A stretch of DNA of 64,000 nt from Dromiciops gliroides (lineage: Eukaryota > Chordata > Mammalia > Microbiotheria > Microbiotheriidae): contig NC_057864.1 in assembly GCF_019393635.1 (NCBI RefSeq), positions 87,620,382-87,684,381 of the forward strand, in the 5' to 3' direction. Both the position numbers and the translations under genes were made by a program. Position 1 is the stretch's first letter. Each line of letters starts with the position of its first letter. Shown in pieces: positions 1-13,101 of this stretch. Below the pieces are notes generated by a model, which ran no database searches, was not told the DNA's origin, and worked only from the letters and a program-made list of their open reading frames with translations.

Positions 1-1314
1 TGACTTGGCAGCCCAAGTTTTGTGTTCTCTCATCTTTATGTGTGTGTGCTGTTTAAATAATAGAAAGTTTTGTATGATGTGACTCCTTTCCTAACACAAA
101 TTCCACTTATTTTGTAATACTATGAATAGTTGCCCTCTAGCTCTGAAAAGAAATGCCTTTACTTTGATGACCATCCTTTTGTAATGCCTCTTTGGACTTT
201 CTCCGGAAGCCAGGTGTAACAGAGTATGCTGAGAACCCTGGGATTCCAATATGTTGGCAATTCATCATCCTGCAACTTAGTACACTCTTGCTTCATACCC
301 TGCTGTAATCAGGCTGGTGAACTTGGACAACAATTTGCTTTCTTTCAATGACCTCATTGTGAATTGGGAATTATGTTTTACTTTCTTGTCTGTCAGTGTA
401 CAAGTGCTCAGTTGGCCCTTGACAATTTCTCAATAAAAATGATAATGAAGATAATAGTATCCTTACAAAGACACTGTAAGAATTTGTGAATGATGGATTT
501 TCCTTCCAAAGTAATAATTCTTTAATCATGTAGTAAACTTTGTTTTCCCAGGAGGCCAGCAGCAGCAGCCTTAGTTAGCTACCACCCAAAATAGAAATAA
601 AAATATTCTAGATAACTGGTGTATCATAAATGAATAAATTTCAGTAATCAGGCACAGCTTGATCCTCATGGATTTGTGTGTAAATTCCCAATGTAAATAA
701 ATTAGCTCCACTCTAAGTAGCTCTTCACTGTTATGAGGCTGCACGCTCAATAATGCCAACAGTAAATGCAGAGAAGCAATCTCTTAGCCCTGCAAAAGTC
801 CTTGCATGTAAGATTAGAAAAGCGGCCAAAATAAGTTTTAGGATAAGATTCTAGAAATGAATACAAAGATGTTCATTGAAAAGTAAGCATTTCAATAAAG
901 GAATTCAATGGTCATCACAGCTAGCCTCAACTAGCAGTGTGTGAATGGGTATTTATAAAGCAGCATGGAGAAAGAGCTCAGAAACTCCCTGTGTAATGCT
1001 TTCTTTATCAAAAGAATGAGGGGGTTGTCCTAAAGTATCCCTAAGGTCCCATCCAACTTCTAATCCCTTTCTTTATGTGTTATTCTGTAAATCCTTAGCA
1101 CTCTTCCCTTCCAAGATTCCCCTGAGTAAAGACTTAGACAGACATTCTGGGCTCTGATTAAATTTTCTTCCACATAGGGTTCCCCAGAAATACCACTTTC
1201 CCATTCATCTCTCACTGTTTCTAAGATGTTCCTCAATAAGCCTGAATCAGTAGCACTCAAGTATAAATATCTTAAAAGCATGGGGTATGTTTTGAACCAC
1301 TTGTGAAGTTGGCA
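1..1314. other. Upstream intergenic, nothing recognised
   Basis: AT-rich sequence with only short open frames and no motif, repeat or exon that I can identify. Confidence 0.5.
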
Positions 1315-1555
1315 ACTAAGTGGCACAGTAGATAGAGTGCCAGACTTTGAAGTGAAAAAGTCCTGAGTAAAAATCTTTTCTCACATATAGTAAATATGTA
1401 ACCCTGGGCAACTCACTTAGCCTCCATCAACCTCAGTTTCCTTAACTATAAAATGGGGGATGCTAATAATACTACCTAAATCCCAAGGTTATTATTGAAT
1501 AAAATTGAGATGATATTTATAAATTTGTAAAATTTAAAGTGCTACAGAAAGAGTA
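1315..1555 (+). repeat. MIR/THER-type CORE-SINE relic
   Basis: Carries GTGGCACAGTAGATAGAGTG at the head, ACCCTGGGCAACTCACTTAG in the core, CTCAGTTTCCTTAACTATAA, then a 3' part with GGTTATTATTGAATAAAATT. Order and spacing fit the mammalian MIR consensus. Old and diverged. Confidence 0.75.
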
Positions 1556-1598
1556 AATTAATGATGATATTGATAGTAATAATAATATTATCTTCTCC

Positions 1599-2345
1599 TA
1601 GTTGGATGTAGTAAGCCAATTCTTGTATCTTGGCTCTATTGTCAGTGACAATTTGTCACTTGATTCTGAGATCAATCAGAGGAGACTGATTGGGAAAGCT
1701 ACTTCAACCATGGCTAAGCTTGCCAAGCGTGTCTGGGCAAATAGTAAACTGACAAGATTAACCAAATTTGCTGTCTATAGAGCATGCATCCCAAGTACCT
1801 TACTGTATGGCAACGAAACATGGACTATGTATACTAGACAAGAGAAGAAGCTTAACAGCTTTCACATGAGCTGCCTTCGGCATATCCTTGGCATATCTTA
1901 GTCAGATAGGATCACCAACACAGAAGTGCTCCAACACATGCAACTTCTAAGCATCTACACGCTACTGAAACAAATATGGCTGCGCTGGCTCAGTCATGTG
2001 CACCGCATCCAAGACGGGCACATTCCTCAAGACCTACTCTATGGCAAGTTTGCCTCAGGCCAAAGACCTGCTGGATGCCCCCAGCTTTGCTACAGAGATG
2101 TATGCAAGCAGAACTTGAGGGCTCTCGGAATAGACACCAGCCCCTGCGAGGAGATGGGCCTTCAAGCTTGGGAGAAAGAAAAATGAATGAGATGCAGGAA
2201 CCCATGGGCAACAGAGAGCACAGTTTTCCACTGTCCTCGTTGTGGCAGGAGCTGCGGCTCCCATATCGGACTGCACAGACACACTGTGGCCTGTGGCTCT
2301 TCAAGGCGCTGATCCATGGTCGTCCGTGACTGGTGGAAGCCTACT
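1599..2345 (+). mobile_element. Non-LTR retrotransposon 3' fragment (probably RTE clade), decayed
   Basis: It encodes the C-terminal part of a LINE polyprotein in two pieces. The first is at 1602-1901 with YLGSIVSD, YRACIPSTLLYGNETWT and CLRHILGIS, ended by an in-frame TAG. Reading then resumes at about 1902-2186 with RWLSHVHRIQDGHIPQDLLYG. A C2H2-like finger CPRCGRSC...HRH follows in another frame from 2232. The endonuclease and the catalytic reverse-transcriptase core are absent, so this is a 5'-truncated dead copy. It sits directly after a MIR relic. The class assignment rests on the typical C-terminus only. Confidence 0.7.
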
Positions 2346-3355
2346 ACTATCTTCTCCCTCCTTTACCCAAATGCATAGTACAGTAGGCACTGAGAGAAGA
2401 AAGCAAAAAAAAAAAATGAAGAAGAGAAAGAGGAGCTCTGAAGAGGGAAAGGAAGATAATGAGTAGGGGAGGAGAAGCAAGAAGACAATTTTCAACAGAA
2501 AATGGGAAGAATCTGCCTCCCTGCTTTTAATTCTCTAAGAGAAACGAAATTCTCCCTGGTGACTAAAGAAGTTTAAAGTGAATTCACCAGGGGCTTTCTA
2601 ATTCTTCTTCTAGTGTGAGTCTTTAGCATAGACATGATTTAAAATGTTACTAAGGCAAGTAAAATCTGTTGGAATAAAGCAAGAGGTTCTTCAAAATCTT
2701 GACAAGTGATTCCTTGTTAGCCCATTTTTCAATGCAATTACTCCTTCATTTAATCCACAAAGATGTTGACATGGAATCAATATTAAGCCTCATAACTGAT
2801 GTTAAAGCAAATGAAAAGGAAGAATGTTTTAGCCATGGACTCAGGTGCGTCTCTACTGAATGGAAATAAATGAGAACATACCTAGTCTTTGGCAATAAAA
2901 ATACTGCCTATTTCTAATGTTCTTATCCAATATAAAACATGGCTTGCAATTCAAATGAATAAGTAGATTGCTTGCATTCATCAAATATTACTAGAAACAC
3001 ATGTTCAGAAATGAATTGATAAATATATAAAATAAACCTTGGTTTTGTATCCATTACATAATCTCCTGTGAGGGCTTAGGTGATATTTTCATTTGTGATG
3101 TCAAAACAAAATATAGCACGCTCTTAAATTTTACCTTATATGGAAACTTCATACTTCCTCTCCCCTCTTCTTCTCCAGACTGCTCAGAGACCATGTAATA
3201 CCAGGAGGCCTGTTGAAGCAAGTGCTCCTGGCTACTCTTCTCAAGAAACATTCCTTATAGTGCCTCTTTTCCCTTTGTATCCTTCTGGCTGAACATCAAT
3301 GCCTACAGCATTCCCATTTCTTCAGAAGGCCACTTGAATGGGACATACTAAACTG
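2346..3355. other. Intergenic, no clear content
   Basis: Contains a purine-rich stretch at 2395-2480 (GAAGAAGAGAAAG type) and otherwise unremarkable AT-rich sequence. Confidence 0.4.
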
Positions 3356-3365
3356 GAATTCTTTT

Positions 3366-3527
3366 TTTTTAATTTTTTTTTTTTTTTAGTGAGGCAATTG
3401 GGGTTAAGTGACTTGCCCAGGGTCACACAGCTAGTTAAGTATTAAGTGTCTGAGGCCGGATTTGAACTCAGGTACTCCTGACTCCAGGGCTAGTGCTCTA
3501 TCCACTGTGCCATCTAGCTGCCCCCCA
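3366..3527 (-). repeat. WSINE1-type SINE
   Basis: Reverse orientation: poly(T), AGTGAGGCAATTGGGGTTAA, GGATTTGAACTCAGG (B-box complement) and CATCTAGCTGCCCC at the head. Flanked by a 10-bp duplication GAATTCTTTT (3356-3365, 3528-3537). Confidence 0.9.
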
Positions 3528-3764
3528 GAATTCTTTTAATGAGATGGAAGACTTCTAGGCCTTGCAATTGGCTTGTTCCATTTGTAGCCCAGGGTCTTTG
3601 GGGTCTTACAACTTCTGCCTTTCTCAGCCCTATAGCCAACTACAAACTGCTATGTTATTGGCTGTCACAACCTAAGGACCCCTGAATCTTAATATTCACC
3701 CCACTGAAAACACCTATGAGTTTCTCATCTCCATTTGTCCTATAGTGAACTCTCATATGTATTT

Positions 3765-3880
3765 TCTCTCCCCAATTAGAGCATGAAATCCTTAAGAAGA
3801 TGGAATGTCTTGCTTTTTTGTTTCTATCTCTAATACCACAGCTCTTGCCACATAGTAAGCCCTTTATATTTTTTATTCAT
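3765..3880 (+). repeat. L2 3'-end relic
   Basis: Reads like the mammalian L2 tail: AATTAGAGCATGAAATCCTT..., a T-rich middle, then CCACATAGTAAGCCCTTTAT. Diverged; borders approximate. Confidence 0.55.
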
Positions 3881-5895
3881 ACATTAATGCATTTATTTAT
3901 TCATTCATTTTTCATGCGTTCAAACAGGATCCATCTTTTGCTAATATAAAGAACTCAATGCAGTTCTCCTGCTTAACCCAATTTCAACTCCATGAATAAG
4001 GTTAGGTCTTATTCAAGTTCTAGGGCCTTTTGTAAAAGACATTTTTTTGGTCAGAAAAGACTTTCTGAGAAATTTAGCAACAAATTATTTACAATTTCCT
4101 ATACATGGAATAATGTGTTTGGGAAGAACATTTAGATAATATTTGTCCCATTTTTAGTCCATTTTTTGGAGAGGATTTGAGCTGAAAATTCTAATTTTGT
4201 AATTTCCAGAGTTCCTAATTTACTCCAATAACATACCTTACTATTTATAAGCCTTCTTCTTAGCTCATTTTCTCTTAAAAGAAGACATTTCTTTGTGCTA
4301 ACCCAAATCTTTTCTGTTTCAGTCAAATCTTTTTATAGAACTGAACTCTGAACCAAAAGGCATATATTGAACTTATATAACTCCTATAAATAACTTAAAA
4401 CTTTTGCAGTCTAGGCTTTAACATATTCTTGGGTAGATAACCTGCTGAGAAGTTGGGTTTGGGTTTGGTTTGGGAGACTGATTTCCTTCTCTATCCACTA
4501 GCCTACAGATAAATGGAATGATAATTTCTGAAAGGCTCAGAGAAATATTTAGCACTCAATAAAATATTTGGCCTTTGAAAACAAAACTGGAATATTATTC
4601 TCCAAATACACATATTCTTAATGGCAGTGAAACTTTGTCAGTATTGAAGAATATGCTGCCAAACAAGCTGCAAGCTAAGTTCCACATTAGATCCTTCTGT
4701 TTCTAGATGACTGTGGTCATAACAGGCACATAAACTAAAATTTATACACTATCTAATCTGTAAATGCTCTGTGTCCTGATCAGCTGGAGCTATTGTAAAA
4801 CTCCAATATTTGTCTCTTTTTTGATCTTGCCTCTCCTCATCCTTTAATGAAACTTTAATTAGCATGGCATTACAAATTGTCCCTGTCACTTCTATAATTG
4901 GTGGCTTAGAATAACTTCAAACCAGAATAAATAGCTCTATTTGTGAGATGAAAATATATCACATCCATTTCATCAGCTTAGTTTACAGAATTCTTCCAAT
5001 GCCTCAACTCTGGGATATAAATCTGAAAATCATTTTAAAATGCATTATCTCACTGAACTTTTTAAAAACTACTTTCAAATAATTGTGTCCTAGACCTTAA
5101 TTTAGCTCAGAGATGGCATTCCCTGAAGCCTTTTTGAATGAAATGAGTAAGATAAAGTACAGGGGGTTTTCAAGTTGACTCAAATTTATAACTTACACTT
5201 TCCTCCTTGCATTACAGTCGACTTTCAATCATTCATAATGATAGGGAAAGCGATAACATGAATAATTGAAATTCACTGATCATCCAAAGCTTCATTGGAG
5301 CCATTGGTTGAGTTGTCTTTTCTCCTATAAACACTCTCTAAGTCAAAAAGACCTTGACACGAACTTCAGAAAAGTATGACTATTGAAATTGTTGAACATT
5401 TGCAACTTGTTACTTTGTTCATCCTCCACAAGAAGTATTCACTTGACCTAACACAAGGTGAAAAGTGGAGAAGGTGGAGAAAACAGTCAAAATAATCTGA
5501 TAATTCACAAAGGAGATATAATCAGTGCCAGCAATGGAGACTTGGCTTTGTAGGTAGCTTTGGAAGGAAACACAAGAAGATAGAAACAGTCAAATAAAAA
5601 CACCTTTTTATTCACCTTCAAGTCCTTTAGATGATGTTTATGTATCCTAAAGCATTTCCAGAAGGACAGACAGTACATTAGCTCCTGATTTCAGGTTTAA
5701 GCATCATTATAATATAATAGCACTCCATTTAATGAAACTTGGATTATTAAAGGTACAAATATGTATTGAGTGATGAAATCAAGGAATTAAAAGTGAGGCT
5801 ATAGTTCTAATAGTTTGCTATTTTTTTAAATCAAAAATTAATTTGGAGGGGCTGTGAGTTAAGGTGTGCAGCAATATAATGTGTGATACTTCATT
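3881..5895. other. Two-kilobase stretch free of recognised repeats
   Basis: AT-rich, no exon and no known repeat that I can see. Being repeat-poor in a repeat-rich window, it could hold conserved non-coding sequence, but nothing in it proves that. Confidence 0.35.
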
Positions 5896-5910
5896 AAAAC
5901 TGATTTAAGT

Positions 5911-6062
5911 GGGGCAACAAGGTGGTGCAGTGGATAAAGCGCCGGCCCTGGATTCAGGAGTACCTGAGTTCAAATCCGGCCTCAGACACTTGACACTTAC
6001 TAACTGTATGACCTTGGGCAAGTCACTTAATCCCCATTGCCCCACCAAAAAACAAACAAACA
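5911..6062 (+). repeat. WSINE1-type SINE
   Basis: GGGGCAACAAGGTGGTGCAG head, GAGTTCAAATCC B box, ACTTGGGCAAGTCACTTAAT-like core and an AAAC tail. Flanked by an imperfect 15-bp duplication, 5896-5910 and 6063-6077 (two mismatches), which points to an older copy. Confidence 0.88.
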
Positions 6063-6256
6063 AAAACTTATTAAAGTAAATGTTAAATAATCTGTATTTA
6101 TTTGTTATTAGTGATATAAAACTAGCAAGCTAGAGAAAATAGAAAATATAAACCATATAGGTACTTCCCAATAAGACTTCTCAACATATGAACAGAGTGT
6201 TTTGCAAGATCTCACTTAACTCTAATTTTAACTTTGGGTCAAAAACAAATACATGT

Positions 6257-6414
6257 GGGGGCAGCTAGATGGCGCAGTGGATAGCGCACTGGCCCTGGAG
6301 TCAAGAGTACCTGAGTTCAAATCCGGCCTCAGACACTTAACACTTACTAGCTGTGTGACCCTGGGCAAGTCACTTAACCCCAATTGCCTCACTTAAAAAA
6401 CAAACAAAAAAAAT
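6257..6414 (+). repeat. WSINE1-type SINE with perfect target duplication
   Basis: GGGGCAGCTAGATGGCGCAG head with A box and GAGTTCAAATCC B box, ending TTGCCTCACTT plus an A-rich tail. The 11-bp duplication CAAATACATGT is perfect (6246-6256, 6415-6425). Confidence 0.95.
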
Positions 6415-6814
6415 CAAATACATGTTCCAGCATTGTCTGAATGAACATATATCTAAAAAGGATTTCATTCAATTCCAATTCTGAGGTAAGATAGCTTTTG
6501 AGTGTGAATTTGGGGGTCTAGGATTTGATTGGAAGTTTGAATATCTGTGTCCAACAGTGTCATTGGCACAGGTAAGATGATTTAAAAAAAAATTTTCTTG
6601 ACCTTTGTTTCCTTTTAATTGAAAAGAATGAACAGTATTGTTTTCCTGCCTTATAGTTATAGACTTTTTTATGGAGTCATATGTAGAATCAATATTTTTT
6701 TTCAAAGGAAACATGACAAGCAGATAAATTGTATTTTATTAATTATAAATCTAATTGCTTCATACATGATATAATAAAATCCTACTATCCTACTTTATAG
6801 GTGAATTGGAGATA

Positions 6815-7010
6815 ACATGGTATAGTATAGTGGGGGGGGATGTGGTATTGCGAGTCTGAGGAATTGAGTCAGATATGATTTAGCTTCTTACTATCTGTCT
6901 GACATTACAGGAATAATTTAACCTCCTCTCCAGGCCTCTGTTTCCTTTCTTGTAAAATCTGGGTATTGAAGTATATGACCTGGAAAGCTCTTTAAAGCTC
7001 CAAGTCTTTA
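6815..7010 (+). repeat. MIR/THER relic
   Basis: Core-like GACATTACAGGAATAATTTA, then CTCTGTTTCCTTTCTTGTAA and the GGAAAGCTCTTTAAAGCTCC end region. Contains a G9 run near 6831. Diverged. Confidence 0.55.
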
Positions 7011-7252
7011 ATTCTCTTATAAGGGTGCGGTTATTGATTCACTCAATTTACTCAAGCCTATCAGGCAAGTGAAGTACGACATCAAATGTCTCATTAATCA
7101 TTTTCAATAATGGACTTTGTACTAAGTGCAAAATGGTTTTGAAAGCCTTTTGGTGAAATTAAATGACATCAAACCAGAAACTCATGGCTCATTTGAGTAG
7201 AAGATTTCATTCTGTGTTCTGGGTTTTTTACAAAAAGACCAGGTTGGCTAGA

Positions 7253-7503
7253 ATTTGTTCAGTCACCTTTCAATTATGACTGAATCTTTGTGACCTCATT
7301 TTGGGGTCTTCTTAGTAGATAATGGAGTGGTTTGCCATTTCTTTCTCAAGCTCCTTTTACAATGAGGAAAATGAGTCAAAAAGGGTTAACTGACTTGACC
7401 AGGGTCACATAGACAATAAATGTCTGAGGTCAGATTTGAGCTCAGGAAACCTCATATTCCCAAGTCCAGGCTTGGTACTCTATCCACTGCACCTCTTAGC
7501 TGC
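7253..7503 (-). repeat. tRNA-derived SINE with RTE/BovB-like tail (MAR type)
   Basis: Reverse orientation. The tail TTGTTCAGTCACC...TGTGACCTCATTTTGGGGTC resembles the RTE/BovB 3' end. CTTGACCAGGGTCACATAG and the B-box complement ATTTGAGCTCAGG follow, ending CACTGCACCTCTTAGCTGC. Same family as 13601, 22103, 49977 and 58296. Confidence 0.8.
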
Positions 7504-8144
7504 TCTGTTTGCCAGGATGGGATTCTGAACATTTAAAAGAGAATGGAATGCTACATTAACTCCTGAGAAGGAATCAAATATGAAAGTGGGATGGAAAAAG
7601 CTTTAACCTTGGCCACATCTTCATCACATTCCTGCTTTGCCTGAAGGATAAGATTTTAGTTTCAGAGTGTTCACAGAATGCTAAATTTGCCATTAGTATC
7701 CTAAACTTCAACCCTCGATCATTTGGTATCAGTGTCTGTATCAGAAGCCAAGGACAAAAAAGGAATGAAGATTCATGATGATTAAAGGAAACTTTATTAT
7801 CAGTCCATGATTTAAATAAAATCAAAGGACTTCTAACAACCAAGAGTGGTGTCCATTCATTTCTGTTCAGGCTATATTCTGGACTTTCTCGACAACACCA
7901 CAGAAAGGTCTCCAAATTGAAAGTGAACTATACTCCTGGACTCCTATTAGACATATTTTTCTGCCCTTTCAGGCTTTTCCTCTGCTTAGTTGCTTTCACT
8001 CAGAATTTCCATTTTATTGGGGAAATCACATATTCATTACACTCCAGGATATACTCCTGACTTTCTTTATCATATACCTGTCCATATATATTCCATTTTC
8101 CTCTCCCCTTCTCTCTCCCCTTTTTTTCAGATTTCTTTAATGTG

Positions 8145-8265
8145 TAGTCTAGAATATAAATTTATTGAGAGCAGAGATCATTTTTATTTTTTTTATATGA
8201 ATATTTCCAGCACTTAGTATAGTGCCTAAGCACATAGTAAGCATTTAACAGATGCTCATTGACTT
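8145..8265 (+). repeat. L2 3'-end relic
   Basis: TAGAATATAAATTTATTGAG then CAGCACTTAGTATAGTGCCT and AGTAAGCATTTAACAGATGC, the standard L2 tail order. Confidence 0.65.
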
Positions 8266-8589
8266 GATTTGACTGTATGTTTACAATTATATGTTGGGAA
8301 ACAGTTTGTGCTGACAGTTCTTACTATAATACTTTAGTAAATATCACTTTCTAAAAGATATTTAAGGGTGACAGATTACATTTTCAACTCATTAATATTG
8401 AAGAAAAGTGTAATGGTGGGCACTTGAGTCAGTGGCACTAGAAAATCATCCTTCATTTCTTATGTGTATTTCTGAAGGCATGATATAGTCAAGCTTTGGG
8501 GACTTATGTGAACTATACTATGTACCTATGAATTAATGAAGTAATAAAAAAAAGCACTTACAATAAAAAAGAGATAGTCATTTATCTTT

Positions 8590-8742
8590 GTGAATTTTTT
8601 TTTTTTTGCGGGGCAATGGGGGTTAAGTAACTTGCCCAGGGTCACACAGCTAGTAAGTGTTAAGTGTCTGAGGCCGGATTTGAACTCAGGTACTCCTGAA
8701 TCCAGGGCCGGTGCTTTAACCACTGTGCCATCTAGCTGCCCC
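8590..8742 (-). repeat. WSINE1-type SINE with perfect target duplication
   Basis: Poly(T), GGGGGTTAAGTAACTTGCCC, GGATTTGAACTCAGG and CATCTAGCTGCCCC. The 13-bp duplication GTCATTTATCTTT is perfect (8577-8589, 8743-8755). Confidence 0.95.
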
Positions 8743-8755
8743 GTCATTTATCTTT

Positions 8756-11679
8756 AAAGAGTTTATATTCCAAAAGGAGGAGTCTACATATTTGGGTGAC
8801 TGGTATCCAGGAAGAATTGTTTTTTTAATCTAGAAAGTCACAAGCATGTTGAGGGGTAACAACAGTAGGTTAGTCAATAGACAATTATCTTTCCAGAAGT
8901 AATGGTAGTATTAATTTGATTGTGGTTCCAAAAGTAAGAGCTAGAAAAGAGAGTGGTGACAAACCTGAAAATGGCTGGGGTGAAAGGCCATGATTGGCAT
9001 TAGAGCATTTGAGATATAATGAATTTTCACCAACTAGGACAACATGGAGTAAGCATGAGAATTCTGAAGGTCTTTCAGTATTTGAGCCCTTCAGATTTTG
9101 TAGGGAGTAGCCCAACAAGATCAACAGATAGGAGAATGTCAAGAAAGAAAGCACATAGTCAGATCCATTGCCTCAGTCTTCATAAGGCCAGTACAGTCAA
9201 GGCATAGTGCTTTCAGAGTATTCTATTCCAATATCCATGTGAGAAAAATGTAACCAAGAAAAAGATTATTTAAATGGGTGAAACTTTAAAGCATATTTTC
9301 ATAGTTCAGTATTGAACTTTGAGAGTCTAGAAGCAACATTGTCAAAAAAATATGCTTTTGAAAAAAACCTGAATTTTAAAAAAAAATATGATGAACCACA
9401 AAAGGTATGTATAGGTTAGCCCATTGGTGCTTTGAATGAAGATAAAATAAAAAAGAACCATGAGGAAAAATTTCTGGGAAAAAACTCTCAGGTACCTATG
9501 CCAAGGTAGTACCAGGTATATTGTTCTACACCAGAAAAGCCATGCCATCGAGTAAAAATAAGAACTAAGAATGAGAATATGGAAATTCAGGAAGTTATGC
9601 TTTTTTTTTTTTAGAATTGGCAAAAACAGGAAGCCCAATTCAGCTTGTAATGCTAATACCTCAACCATGATTTTTAACCTATGGTATGATTTAGTATCAG
9701 TCTCAGAAAAAAGAATTATTGACACAGTAGAAGTAAAAGTGAATCAAATAGAGTAGATCCAATGATTGGACTAGAGAGTTGCAATTTCCTTATGTCTTGA
9801 AAAAAAAAAACAACCTGGGATACTAAGAGACCAGATAATATTTAAGTCTATTAAAGGATATTGATTAATGTAAGACTGTATACTTGTAATTTGTTCAATT
9901 ACTATATGATTTGTGCTGTCAGATTACCTACAACAGTAATAAAATGGTCTGTATAGTTTATAATAAGCTGATAGTATGTGCTATATTATAATTGGCAAAG
10001 TGAGAAGTTATTTAAAAATATAAAAGTGAAACCTGTGTCAGGAATCCCAGGTGATTAGTTTTCTGAAGGGAAAACTATCCATCACTCCACCTCCATTAGA
10101 TGTGTACAATAATCAGTTAACCCACTGGAGAAATGGGAAAAGATCAGTTATGGAGGGTTTTGTTTGATTGTTTGTTTTCTAGGGTAGTAGGGGAACCTGC
10201 CCAATGTTTCATCACATATGTATAATGTCTATATAATATTCATAGAGATATTTAATTTGTCAGTAGTATCTATTTTTTATTTCCAAGTTATAGCTTCTCC
10301 CCAAATAGTTATACTGGGTTGTTATATACAATCACATCTCTTCTTTTTTTTTTAACATAGAAATGATCATACTATTCGTTCAAATAAGGCATTTGCTGCT
10401 AGATTCACCAACATGTATCATATCAACACTAATCAAATTGGTGAATTATTTTAGTAATTCTCCTAGTTACATCTATATTATATTACTCTATCTTACAGAC
10501 CCAGATACATTTTTTATCTTCCAAAAAGATATTTACTGATAATCATAACTACCATTTGTTTAACTGAATTGAAAATGGAAAAACAACTATTTCAGATTTG
10601 AAACATGTCCTTTTCATTTTTGAAAGTTAGCCATCTTCTATAGAAATGTTTATAGAGTTCCTTATTTCTGTGCTTAATAAAGGGTCCAACATCATAATAC
10701 ACATTTTATTACAAATGTATTTAATTCATAAAGCATCTTCTTAATAAATTCTATATAATAAGTCCCCTTTAAGGATTCAAGGAGAATGAAAGAGATGTCA
10801 TGAAAAAGATACTCTGTATGTGTATTTGTGCATGTATATATATTTTTGTAAGATGGGGGAGGGGATGGTGTGTGTAGAATAACACTTTTCATGTGTCCAC
10901 CAGCTTCTAATAAGTCTCCTTCATGGTCTGTGCAGCTCATGCCAGAGTCATTTCCCATTATTAAAGAACTGATTAGTCAGTTCAGTCAAACTGACTTATC
11001 CTATTTGACTGTATTGACAAACCTTAAGCATGTATTTTTGTCATTTTCGTTTTGCCAAAGTTCTTCTGTACACACATAAACCTTTGTCCCATTTCCAGAA
11101 GAAATCTTGGCAACAAGACCCCGAAACAGACAAAACTCAGCATGTATTTGATTTATTGGCTTTTAAAGTGCCTCAAAAATTAAAAGTGATTCTGTAAGTC
11201 AAGTCTTTCTGGTTTCTCCAGATAATTTAAAAGTGTCTTAAGTGTAGGATATCTCTCCAATTCTTGTTTTCTCTGATAGGAAAAGGTTAAAGGAAAAGGA
11301 AATGAATTGACTTTATTTATAAAGAAGTATACAATAAAATATGTGAGTGTATTAAATATACAGGGTGAAACAATGAACAATTATGTAGCAATAAAATAAT
11401 ACCACAATTTCAGAGTCCCAGAGCATTTAAACAGAATGTCTAGACCATCCCATATGCAAAAGGATTCCTCACTGCAGTATAATTAAGCAATGGTCATCCA
11501 ACCTCTTCATAGAGTTGTAAAATGAAGGAAAACACATTGTCTCCCAAAACCATCATCCTATTTTTGTATAACATTAAGAATTTTCTCCCTGACATCAAAC
11601 CTATCCATTGTTTCTGGTGCTGCCCTCTGTGGCCAAATAGAACAAATCTAAGCCCAGGGGAACATGTTTCAACTCACTT
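8756..11679. other. Intergenic, nothing recognised
   Basis: Nearly 3 kb of AT-rich sequence with homopolymer runs (T12 near 9601) and no repeat or exon that I can identify. Confidence 0.4.
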
Positions 11680-11785
11680 TTCTTAGCCTTAGTTTCCTCA
11701 TCTATAAAATGGGGATGAGTATCTCCCAGGGTTGTGAACATCAAGTAAGATAATATATGTAAATCACTTTGGAAACCTTAACTTA
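11680..11785 (+). repeat. MIR relic (3' half)
   Basis: CTTAGTTTCCTCATCTATAA, AATGGGGATGAGTATCTCCC, then GGGTTGTGAACATCAAGTAA: the 3' half of MIR. Confidence 0.7.
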
Positions 11786-12341
11786 TTATTAATATGCTAA
11801 TCATTTTTATAATTGGCATTCTATTTATACTAGCTGTACCTTATTAAGTATCTTACTAAAAAGTATATGACAGATGAGTTTACCTTAGTGTGTAGAAATG
11901 AAATGAAGACAAGTGCATTGGGAGTATATAAATCATTAAATGCCTATGCTGGTGGGTCATTTGAAGTACTTTGAGGTAATTTATCATATGTCAAATTCAC
12001 AAAATGAATAACTACATGGTTATACAGCATATCTGCACTATGCTATAAACTTGACCATATTTAGCCATGCTGTAATATTTGAAGTCTTCTTCATTAAACT
12101 ATAACCTAATAGGGCTAACTTCCCAATTCATTAAGAAATTTCAAGTAAGTGGGGTTTAGGGTTGCTATCTCAGTTGAGAGATAAGCATGGCCTATGAACA
12201 TATCATATATTGACACTAAAAATGGATTGTCTATTCATTTCTGAATGCATTGCTGGGTGTTTGTTTTAATCTAGGCAATATTCATTTAAGTTCTCATTAT
12301 CAAAGAGATTGCTTCATCATTAAGTTCTCAGGCTAGTTCTT

Positions 12342-12534
12342 TTTTGTTTGTTTTTGTTTTTTGTTTTATGATTCAGTTTGGTTTTTTGGGGGGTGGGGCA
12401 ATGCGGGTTAAGTGACTCCCCCAGGGTCACACACACAGATAGTACATGTCAAGTGTCTGAAGTCAGATTTGAACTCAGATCTTCCTGAATCCAGGGTCAG
12501 TGCTTTATCCACTGCACCACCTAGCTGTCCCACG
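12342..12534 (-). repeat. WSINE1-type SINE with perfect target duplication
   Basis: A TTTTG-rich tail complement, GGGTTAAGTGACTCCCCCAG, GATTTGAACTCAGATCTTCC and CACCACCTAGCTGTCCC. The 14-bp duplication TCAGGCTAGTTCTT is perfect (12328-12341, 12535-12548). Confidence 0.92.
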
Positions 12535-12679
12535 TCAGGCTAGTTCTTATAGTGAGCATGCTTTTATTTTGTTGTTGTTTGTTTGTTTGGACCTATGATT
12601 TATGGTGAAAGGAATTCTCAATAGAAAAATTCACATTTCCACAGTAGAAGGCACATTGCTAATCCACAATTTATAAATT

Positions 12680-12775
12680 TAAAATGTTACCTAGGTCACT
12701 GAGAGATTGTGATTTTTGCCCAGGGTCACAAAGCCAGTATATATCAGAGGTAGGATTTGAATTCAGATCTTCTTG
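12680..12775 (+). repeat. MIR relic
   Basis: TTGCCCAGGGTCACAAAGCC then GGTAGGATTTGAATTCAGAT, the central MIR segment. Borders approximate. Confidence 0.6.
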
Positions 12776-12982
12776 AGGGAGAAGAGAGCTATGAACTATA
12801 CTATTCCAAATATGTACTAAGAGAGATTGCTTCCTGCCCTCAGCTTCCCCTCCTATCCTCACCATTGCTGGTCAGGTTTCATTTGTATGAAATGAGGATG
12901 CCTTATAATTGCACTCTAATTACCATATATGGAGGAGTTATGATTTAGGAGGAAGTCATGGAAATCATATGGAATTAGGTAG

Positions 12983-13101
<119 letters not shown>

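Noticed and set aside
9342..9725. 127-codon minus-strand open frame rich in Phe, Ile and Leu
   Set aside because: Hydrophobic bias from A/T runs, with no signal peptide context or homology that I recognise.
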